From positions 52,910,076 through 52,974,075 of the forward strand of contig CM060970.1 of NCBI GenBank assembly GCA_030765045.1: 64,000 nucleotides of DNA, written 5' to 3'. Each line of letters opens with the position of its first letter. The stretch's first letter is position 1. The notes under the pieces are model-generated. The model searched no databases and had not been told where the DNA came from. It saw only the letters and a program-made list of their open reading frames with translations. This DNA comes from Tenodera sinensis (Eukaryota; Arthropoda; Insecta; Mantodea; Mantidae). The position numbers and the translations under genes are program-made. Positions 54,551 through 64,000 of this stretch are shown piece after piece.

Positions 54551-57406
54551 CTCTCTCTACTACAAATAATTAATAAATGTTCTATGTAATTCAATTAGAA
54601 ATACAAGGTCTTAGGTTCAAACATTTTCCCTACTTGCTTTTCTTCCTGTAGTATTTGGAGTTCAACAGTGCTTTTGCATAGTATCTTCCCGGTATTTTAT
54701 CTGTTTATTATGTGTTCTTTGCAAATTAAAAAGTGTTTAATTAGCCCATTTAAGCGTATTAAGCTACCCTTTTTAAAAGTCTAGGAAGGCTATTGGCCAA
54801 GGGCAGCTTAAGTCTAAAAGTTGTACAGATAAAACAGTCAAATCACGGGCAACATCTTTCAGCTGGTACTGCACGCAGTGAAGTGGTATTTTTGATGGAA
54901 ATATTCCAGGTCTAATGGTGTCACGGAGATTTGAACTGTGGACATCCCGAAACTTAACGCCTCCGGCCGCCACCCGTATCCGTCCAACGGCCCAGAAAGA
55001 GATGGCTGGAAAGTCTTTGTAGTTCACTGTAGCAGATATCGCCTTCCTGCTGTGTGAAGCTTTTAATGAACAGTGTTGTCAGTTGACAACAAATATGTTT
55101 AGTTATAGTTTTAGAATATAGTAACGAGTGTATTTTGTTATTTTTATATTGTATTAGCATTTAACAACAAAATAAAGGTAGTTATTTGTATTGTGACACC
55201 GGGCTAGGCGCAAAACAAAGGACTGTCGGGGCTGGGAAAATGCATTCAAGGTCAGGCACTGTTTGTGTGTAGGTGACTAACGACAGTAAAAGTGGGTTAC
55301 ACCAAAAATGGGCTTACTCCGGAGCCTACGAGAAAAATCCAGCCGCGGCACGTTTATGGAGTTCAAGGAAGGTTCGTGTGACGTCATAAGGAAGCTAGAA
55401 AACAGCGGGCGGTAGTAATTTGCACTGAAAAATATAAAATTGCGCCGGGGTAAACTGCACTGAAAGTGACTGAGTTTTTGAACTGCACCAAGTTCAAAAT
55501 GTTAACTGCACTGCAGTACTGAATTTATTATGTGTAAATAACACTGATGACTATTTTCGGGCAGTTTTCTAGATTTTACTCACTGCTCATTACCAGATGT
55601 CGCGGTGAAAACACGGGGTAGTTCTTATTTCTACCACCACGGGTACCTCTACTATTGCACTTTACCAGTAATGTCTCCAGTTTGTCATTGAGTCTAGTGC
55701 TAATGAGTGAACTGTAATCTCTATCAGTAATGACATCAGTTGTATGTTGTAAAGTGAGCGAGGCAAAGAGTTAATAATTAGCAGACGCTGGACGAACTAC
55801 GGATGCATGCGAATCTTTTCATTCGCATTTCAGTGCAAGCTTTAGTTCCCATCATCCATCTTTATATGTTTTCGTGTAAGAGCTAACGTCTTATCAGACT
55901 GAGATGTTTATAAAAATAAACAGCTCCGAAAAATTTCATAAATAACCAGCACAACATTGAGAAACAAATCGGTAAATATGAACAGGGTCAAATTGACCGC
56001 TTCGCATTCGTCAAGAGCATCTGCTATTATTTTTCAAATTGAAGTAAAGAACAGTCAGTCGCGGTGCAAAAACATCCAACAAACTTCCTCAGTGCAACTT
56101 GTATCCCGAGCTATAATGTTCCAGTGCAGCTTACACGGTAACTGCAGAAATAACCAGCGCTATTTACCATGTGTAACTTTAATGGTTCAGTGCAGTTTTC
56201 ATAGTGGATTAGAGACCTTCAGTCGCCCAAAATAGCATTGGATGAGTTTACGGTTATAGACACGGTTAGAGTGTTAGAGTGCGAGACAGCTGTGCGTGGT
56301 GTGTCGTCGTGAAAAATACGTCGGTCATCGGGAAGAAAATTCTACGATCCTGGATTGATTAGTAAGTATACAAGTGATAGATACCATGTAGAAAGGACTC
56401 AAAGCTTACGTTAAGTAAAAATCGTGAGTTGTGATAACACGAAAGACTGTAGATTGTGTTAACGAAAAGAAAACTGTATTCGCTATAACACTTTAGAAGA
56501 CGGTAAATTTTTTGTAGTTTCTTTTTCAAAAAGCAAAAGCCATGCAATTGTATTGTAATATAAACCCGTCGTCATCCACGTGTACCATCTTACAGTTTAT
56601 TTTACGTGGGGCCTCCCCATTCTTTACTGCAGCCACATTCGACTACAGTCGTTGGGGTTAAACCCACGACGTTCTGTTTTGAATAGATGGCCAGTCCACT
56701 ATGTCTGACATTTAACGATCACGCCTATTTGGATTAGGGACTTCCTTTAAGGTGCCTATGACAGGGATACCTAAACCGGCTCAGGAATTACAAGAAGAGT
56801 GGCCTAAGTAGCAACATAATTCATGCAACAGAGGGTTAAGCTGTTGTTTCCGTTTGAAGTGTGGGTGATGGATTGCTCCAAACTTATTCTGGGCGCCATG
56901 TCTACGTAGAGCGATGGAAGGGCTAGAGAACCAGACTTCCCCTAATGGCTTCCCTTGCCAAATGTTATAATTGCGCGGCTCCGCGCTATTGTATCCCCAT
57001 TGTTCGTCGGCAAGGTGCTAGAGGCAACGCTGTGGAACAATCACTAAATTGCTAACTTGAAGGCGATTGTTCGGAACTACCGGGGCGTAGAGAATAGTCT
57101 CAACGTCGCTCGTGATCATTATGATGGGGAAGGAAATTATAGCGAGGATGCAAATAACACAAGGTGGTGTACGACTTTCAGCCAGGCGCGAAATGCCACA
57201 TGTGTCGACGTGATGTTAATTTAACTGCCTTCTTAAGGCTCCCGGGCTTCATTCTATACCTCATTATCAGCCCAATCACGAAATATAACTCTAAAGTTGC
57301 TGCTGCGTGATTAGGATTCTTCGTTATGAATATATACATTTGATATACGCGAGTAGCTTCATCCCATGGGGTAGCATACATCCCCAAATGTATAGGCTGT
57401 CCTAAA
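54551..57406. other. Non-coding, with a SINE-C-like fragment and a CTGCACT-rich stretch
   Basis: A minus-strand B-box-like 'cagttcaaatctccgtgac' lies near 54905-54925. 55400-56200 repeats CTGCACT/AGTGCAG words many times ('aactgcactgaaag', 'aactgcactgcag', 'ttccagtgcag', 'ggttcagtgcag'). An AATAAA-containing stretch at about 55165 followed by 'gtgacaccgggc' could be an LTR end, but no partner LTR was found. Frames at 54773-55160, 55957-56235 and 56359-56547 show no domain. The minus frame at 57178-57387 is discussed under findings. Confidence 0.35.
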
Positions 57407-57672
57407 ATTAGACCGACAAACTTAGGGAGCTAATAGATTATATTATTTTAAAAACTTTTTGGTAAGGAAAGTTTTTTGCTGCGGTGTTTCGTTTAAGCGC
57501 TAGACAAGTAAATGTCATTACCTACTGTCTATCACCCCATTTTATTATTTACGACTTAGTAAGACACAGAATAGTAATCCAAGAAAAAAAGAACAGAACA
57601 CAAACAAAACACAAACCTCTCATTGTTCAGGTAATCACAGCTTTGCTATTCAAAATTAGACCGACAAACTTT
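57407..57672. repeat. Direct repeat pair flanking about 225 bp
   Basis: 'aaattagaccgacaaactt' occurs at about 57401-57422 and again at 57651-57672 in the same orientation, with identical core. Confidence 0.75.
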
Positions 57673-58804
57673 TAAACCAGAGAAATGGCTGGTGTCTTTG
57701 TGAGAGTACGGCAGAATAGGGCACGTCGATGCACTCTGTGTTAATCGCAATGGGTGTGCGTTCCAACATTTGCTTTGAGTTAGGGATTACAATTTTGTTT
57801 AGATTAATTACCTGCAATTTTATATGTTGTAAGACAATAAAGGAATAGTACAACGTATATTTTTGTTAATTAGTAGAGTTATTTTCACATTTGAGGTCAT
57901 ATAATCGTGATAATCCCTGAACACGAAGGGCCACAACAGATGGCAGGTGCCAGGTCTAACGGGAGTGTGGTGAAGTGGAAACTAATTCACTGGCCTTTCT
58001 TACATTTTTATTCGCAATATCTGTTACAGTATTTTGAAACAATGTTAATTCACGAAATGCATGCAGGTGAGTTATGTGCTCCTTTAGTAAATGTATATAA
58101 GTTCGGTGTCCTGCAGTGTTTTAAGTATGTTAACTGCGTGTGCTAGCGCACACCAACAAGGTCCCCATCTTGTCGCAATATAAACTCCCAAAGAAAACCT
58201 TTATCCTCTCTTGTAAAGAACGCTTATAATCTCTGCTTCAGAGTAAGGTTGGTGATGATAAAGTGTGGGCTCCAAACCACTGTTGTAATACTTGGACGGT
58301 TAAAAGCTACTAAAATCAATGACTTTTGCTGTTACAATGGTATAGCGGGTACTTCGTGATCATATAACTCATTATTATTTTGCTTATATTACTGGTTTCT
58401 TAGCTGATTTCTGCTGGACACAAATACAAGAAACACCACCCATGGATAACACGAGGAAGAGGACAATATAATAAATGTTACAAGGTATGCCTTTATGTAC
58501 AAATAATATATTTTCGTTCTTTTCTTCATGATCCTCCGTGCTCAATTTAATACTTATCAATTTTCGAAAAATCCAGATATTTCAACCTTCTCTTAAGGGA
58601 TGAATCTAGGAATATTCCTCCTTTGTGGTTGTTTACATTGTTGAAGGAATTTCCTCCTGCAGGTTTCCACCTGTAGGCATCTAGGCCACGTGGTTTGGAC
58701 ACTGCGTTGAACGAGTAAACCCAATTATCACTATAAAAGCTAAATTTCTTTGAATCTCAAACCCCCAAAAATGGTGGATGATGGAAAAATTATACCGTTC
58801 ACTT
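57673..58804. other. Non-coding, nothing recognised
   Basis: Frames 57656-57853 (minus) and 57907-58146 (plus) have no recognisable domain. Confidence 0.4.
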
Positions 58805-59475
58805 ATTATACAGGATGACTATATATACAAATTGGAAGGGAATTCATTCCGTTAATTTAGGCCAGTGTTAGATCTCGGTATTTTGAACACATTTTGAATC
58901 GTAAGTTTTTGTCTCCGACCATTTCGTCCGGAGATATTTCAGTTTTGTCGAACACAATCTGGCAACACAGCAGATTTTGTGGGTGTCACTTTCCCTATCT
59001 CAGTACATAAACATAGTAACAGTGCGTCTTGAAAACCAACTCATATCCTGACTTGTCCTTCCGTGTTTACTGTGCGAGTGTAGGCCAATGACAAGCGTTA
59101 GCTTCCGAAAGAGCCCGATCTGTTTACATCCACAAACCAGGTCAATTCCCTGACCAACCTCAACGCAACGTTGTTGACTTACTTGACGTCCGAAAGAGCA
59201 GCTCGGGGTATTCCTCCACGTATTTTCAGTGATTAATTATTACGAAACCCTATGTGATGCCCCATAATTACTACCAAAGCTATGTTAGAAATAAGTTACT
59301 CTACGTATCTTAACAGTAACTTATCTTCCTACGTTCTTGTGGGATTACGCATCCAATTTATTTTTTCAAAGCGGTATATCAATGGACAAAATGCCATTTG
59401 AGTTTTTTGTTTGTAACGGTTCTATGAAGCACATTTTAGAAGGAATGTAATGACTTCCCTTCCATCCTGTATATA
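58805..59475 (+). mobile_element. Family F element, copy with both ends
   Basis: Ends 'tatacaggatg' with 'ggaagggaattcatt' shortly after, and 'aatgacttcccttccatcc' followed by 'tgtata', are inverse of each other apart from an insertion in the left end. TA-rich flanks fit a TA target. An inverted, truncated copy is at 6881-7520. No coding capacity. Confidence 0.65.
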
Positions 59476-62337
59476 CACAAAAAAGGACCTTTTTTCAGGG
59501 CAAAGGAAACCTTTTTGCCGACCTGTGTTATTAGCTTTTAATTATTTTAAATGATTAATTTTCTGAGCATATAACTTAGGTGTCACTATTGGTAAGTGGT
59601 AGGGAAGCAAAAACACGCGAGCTTTGTGGTGCGAGATTTGGTATTCATATTGAAAAGAATAACAGTTAACACTTAGCTCTTGATTGCTACCGAGTAGGAG
59701 ATCAAATCGGTTATAATGTGATTTGTCGAATGTGGTGAATGCAAGTGTGCGTTAAATCGATAGCTTTCAGGACTATCGTTTATCGTGCCATTTGACAAAA
59801 CCAATTAATAAGCAATCACTGAGGCTTGTGTTATCTGCAGCGGCCTTGTACCGTCCGATATCAGGGAGTCACTGGGCTATGGAGAGCAAAGAAGTTACTC
59901 ATTACCTCTCACTCTATCTCTGCTAGCGAAAGCCACCAAATAAAAACCGAGCGAACCCAAAATCCCGTGTGAATGACTAAAGCCCCCAAAACGGGAAATT
60001 GTGTTCCCCGTCGAGTGTGGGTGTGGATGGAAAAGGAATTAATGCAGTGGGCAAACTGAATACGATTTCAAGCCATGTTGGTCGGACCATCAGCATTATA
60101 ACTTCAGCAGTAGAGGATTTGCTACATTTAATACCGAGCAGTCGATAGGGGAACCTATTCAATTTACCAAGTCACCGAGTTCGCCTCTATGTAGGCAACA
60201 CAACGATACAGCGCAGCGATAAGCCACTCAATCTACATGTTAATTGCTTTCCGCAAGTCGCTTTTTTCTTGTTTTATTTCCCAAACCATGCCTGGCGTTG
60301 CTTTGCGGCTGTCTGCCGAACTACGCTTTTAGCAGAGGCTTACGAAACGTCGCAATTTTTTTTGGCTGCGAATTCTCGTAAACGTTCATCAGGACCACAG
60401 CAACCAAGGAAGAATTGGCAACCCATCCTCTCTCATAACATTTCTCCATTTCATATCTGTAGTTTTCTGCTTAAGCTTTAAAAATTCGATTTAATATTTT
60501 GAGTAAAAGCACTCATTTCCACTGGCAGCTAAGAAAGCCGCTGTTTTTACATTTAGTTTCATAACTGGATGTATTACTTATTTTAGTAATTAACATAATA
60601 TAAAATACATAATCGTATGTTTTGTGTGTCAAGAAAAGTTAGGTATACTACACTTAAGCAAATTTCTCCACACAAGACTACTTCATACGCGTATACAAAC
60701 ACATAAGCATAAACACACACATAAACACACACTAACATTATAAGGTGGAAGTAAAATGATCCGCCAGACTTTAACAGCGAATTTCTCATGTTGTGAATAA
60801 CAAGAAAATACCAAAATGTTCAAAAGTTTAGTTTTTCAGAAAAAAATACTTTTATAAAAAAAATTATCACCTGGTTGAAAAATTATTCATTGAAGGTTCT
60901 TGATTTATGGCTATATTCATAGAAAATTGAATAAACAATAACTTTTTCCTTTGGCGTATTTCAATAGACTCAACGGTTTTTGTGCAAATTAAATTTTAAA
61001 AAACCCACAATTTAGTGCAACAAAAAGTTGTTACAAAAAGTAACCATCACATTTGTCTATAGGGTGTAAAAATATGTTACAAGGCTCGGTGGCTAAATAG
61101 AATTTTGGAGTATTATAGTATTATAGTACAATCCCATGTCTAGAAACTGTTTAGGCGCTAGGAGAATGGAGGAAAGGGAAGGAGAATGATTATAACAAAT
61201 CTAGATTATGTGATTAACATGTCTCATTGCATTCCTAAATTTTGAGTTATTTACCAACGATTCTACTTCAGATGTTACGTGCACAGCAATCTCTATACCT
61301 ACAGACAATGGCTGTACTGAAATGATTATTCGTTGGTATGTAGTTATACATAACAATGTGTATTTTGCGTGGCGCTCCCACGTGGTCTTGTATAAACACA
61401 TAAAATATACCTAGATGCTTCCTATCTTAGGGAAGCCCGAAGTAATAAAACACAGCCTTGGCGTTCGATCAACAATGTTATCGCAGAAGGCGTCACCCAT
61501 CCCACACCATGTTTCCAAGTCTGCAGAGTGATTTAAATGAAACAGCTTAACAGTCCTTAACAGTTCAACACCACAAAAACAGGCGACGCATAAAATGTGT
61601 CGATGTCGACGGTCATTAATAATTGATTAAAATTTTATGTGATTAATTATTGTATTTTAGTGTACTTTCTTACTTTTTTCTTGTTTTTTGTGATCTATGT
61701 TACGTGTGTCCGCTTGCATGTGAGACACCAGCACGTAAACAAAGCGAATCTGGACATGGGTTTATTAACAAAACGTGTTCAAATGATACCCATCTAACAG
61801 AGGACCTTATATATCGTGAGTTTATATAAATAAATAACTTAATTAGTAGGGTAACCAGACAACAATGACGTAATCACTACCACAACATAATGTTCTGCAG
61901 TAAGTAAGTGACTAAGAAAACCTGAAATCTTCACTCTCGCAGACTAACGCATTTTTAGTTTCTCTATTCACAAAGATTTTTATATTCTTTTTCCTAAACT
62001 TCTTTCGAGTTTTCTTGAGTTAATAAACTCAGCGCTCTTGGCTTCGTTCAAAATATCAAGCGGAACACAATCTATATTTTCAATTGTTTTACCATTACCT
62101 TCCATTTTCCTCAATAAGTGTTGAAATAAATTAAACAGTATCTGCTTAGCAACCTAATTACGATATACATCTCTGATCTCTGACACATTACTATTTTACA
62201 CTTAGCAAATTTATAGTTGTTTACGTACTTTAATGCTAAAACTGCATAAAACATGTAATACGTTTATAATGTTTTCATTGTGACACTCGTAGAAATTAGC
62301 GTGTTGGTTTTTGTGACATGAATAGTTTATAAAATGC
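59476..62337. other. AT-rich non-coding, nothing recognised
   Basis: Short frames (59977-60162, 60269-60481, 60583-60789, 61201-61401) lack recognisable domains. 60705-60735 is an imperfect ACAC/AAAC-rich run. Confidence 0.45.
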
Positions 62338-62450
62338 TCTTTTTTAGTTCAGGAAGTTTCAAAACATGCATCTCCAGTGAAATTTTGGCATCGAATTTTT
62401 GGATGTAGTAAAATACTTTCTACATTCTCCATCTAGCAGAAGAGAATGTA
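62338..62450 (-). repeat. Family D terminal arm, solitary
   Basis: 'cctgcatctccagtg'-like, 'gcatcgaatttttggatgta' and 'agagaatgtagaaag' match the terminal arm of full D copies with no core beside it. Confidence 0.6.
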
Positions 62451-63690
62451 GAAAGACCACACACCGGCCGCGAACGGCAATCGCTGCGCCATAGAGACGT
62501 AATAGTTGACAGTCACCGAATACAGCACCTGAAACTGCTTACCGCCACCAGAGAGGGCGCTGAAACGACCCTAACAACTCGGACAGCGGCACGCAGCTAC
62601 CAGAAGTGGAGTCAGGGGAAATGGGTTGACAGAATGCAAGCAATCGCACTATCTGCCCACAGCTGCCCGAATCACCGCGCTGATAACCGGACCTAGAAGA
62701 TAACAGGGGAAATTAAGCGCGGAAAGGAGGAAAATGAAACCGTTGGATGAAATTAAGCACCCAAGCATTTGAAGAGTGCAAGGGAGGAGACATTTCAGGT
62801 AGTGTAACCGAAGTTTTGTAAACTTTCACGCCAACATTGTTCTGCTGGTTGCGTTGCCAACTTACCTCTAATGTTATTCGCTGCTAATTTTTCTTAATTT
62901 CAGTTGTAAAATCACTATTTTTATATCGGAAGTAATGAAAAGCGTAGTGTAGATGTAGATAATCCTCCACCTGTGAAATCTGCTATCATATTTTGGTTGT
63001 AGAACTAAGGGGTTCAGAGTAACAGTTCTACGTGTAAAACAGAGCTCTTTATAGTATGATTGAAACAAGCAAACCTAAAGAGATTCTTAAAGCCGACGCA
63101 TTTTTGGTCTTGTTGGACCACGCTGTCGTTTGCTTTCCCCCATATCTAAATCACATAGAACTAACTTGGACTAAGATAAAATGCTCACTTAAGAAAATGT
63201 AACAGGTATCTTATCCTAAAGGAGTAGCACGATATGACGCTGCAGAGTATATTATACACCGACAGGATTTTTAAAAAATATAGAAAGGGTAGAAAATTAT
63301 GAGTGGGTGAAAGATGGAGTAGTTGAAAACATAATTTACATTTTATAAGCTAAACATACTCCAACGTTTAAGTTCCGCGATTTTCAGTGACTTCTTTCCT
63401 TTAATCTAGCGTAAATACACATTCCAAGTTTGGCAATACTATTCTAAGCGCGACTACACTCAATTCACTCTTAGGTTTATCCGCGTCAAAACAAAGCCAT
63501 GTGACCACTGCACCGTGGTACAACACGGTAGCAATGCGTGCAGAGAATTAGTCCCATATTTGTAATCTGAATTTTAGAATGAATTTATCCTTAAATGATA
63601 CAATATTCTATACAAATACCTAAGAAGTTAATTAACGCTGATGTAAACTGATAAACAGAGTTACAAGTTCCAAAATGCAACGCCTGTAAG
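62451..63690. other. Non-coding, GC-richer at 62455-62700
   Basis: 62455-62700 is locally GC-rich without tRNA boxes, terminal repeats or a long frame. The remainder is AT-rich. Confidence 0.35.
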
Positions 63691-64000
63691 TTACCTGACA
63701 TTCGAGTAATGTTTACAGCCAGCAGTTTCTACTTAGGATCATGGCGGACGGCGGCGGTGAATTTGTTCTTGCGTCTTCGCCGACTTATGTAAAGCATAAG
63801 GCGGGAATCCATTGACTAGTGGTGAAAAAAACAAGTGTTGAACGCATATTATAACTTATAAGTTATGTGAGAAATGTCCAACTGTTCCCTTCAAAGAAGT
63901 AGTGAAATAAACTGAGTTCACCGGTGTTTCGAGTACCAGTATAAACAGTGCTCGTGAAGATAAGGCTGAAACGGGAAAAGTGGTTACACCCGGGAAAAAA
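63691..64000 (+). other. Possible 5' end of a transcript at the window edge
   Basis: A CpG-rich spot holds 'atcatggcggacggcggcgg' at about 63739-63758, which begins a 25-codon frame. ATGGCGG is common at transcription starts and as a YY1-type element, and the context around the ATG is good. No downstream splice donor or homologous protein can be recognised, and the sequence ends here. Confidence 0.25.

Noticed and set aside
1..64000. CRISPR arrays, operons, riboswitches, bacterial terminators
   Set aside because: Spliced gene structure and insect-type transposons show a eukaryotic genome; tandem repeats here lack the spacer structure of CRISPR.

Overview
This is an animal nuclear window, almost certainly from an insect. 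The clearest host gene is an insect-type (7tm_6) odorant receptor cut into six exons by ordinary GT-AG introns, a family known only from insects. Everything else is AT-rich non-coding DNA and transposable elements of kinds common in large insect genomes. I see no operons, no bacterial signals and no intact host gene besides the receptor. The long introns and heavy repeat load suggest a large-genome, perhaps hemimetabolous, insect. I cannot name the species.

Layout. 1-9 kb: repeats, including an RTE-type LINE remnant, a mariner-like transposase remnant, SINE heads and a short minisatellite. 9.0-20.4 kb: the odorant receptor on the minus strand. Exons 1-6 join in phase to 379 codons, but the last exon or exons are not visible. 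Its introns hold a full tRNA-derived SINE with target duplications, a TTAA-flanked Kolobok-like transposon, and LINE remnants of the R2-like (restriction-like endonuclease) and RTE types. 21.7-24.3 kb: a young non-autonomous LTR retrotransposon with near-identical LTRs, a tRNA-Leu primer site and one long open gag-like coiled-coil frame, but no polymerase. 24.3-64 kb: no host gene recognised. This part is a mosaic of an abundant terminal-inverted-repeat element (called family D here, about 14 copies in the window), a jockey-like LINE fragment nested in one D copy, tRNA-derived SINEs, inverted and direct copies of several unnamed families, a 121-129 bp tandem array, microsatellites, and a decayed member of a multicopy protein family of unknown function.

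How it works together. The receptor would form a ligand-gated cation channel with the co-receptor Orco in olfactory neurons. The rest records successive transposition: nested insertions, target-site duplications and internal deletions are visible directly. Family letters (SINE-A, SINE-B, SINE-C; D to K) are labels for this window only. Boundaries of old repeats were judged by eye and are approximate.
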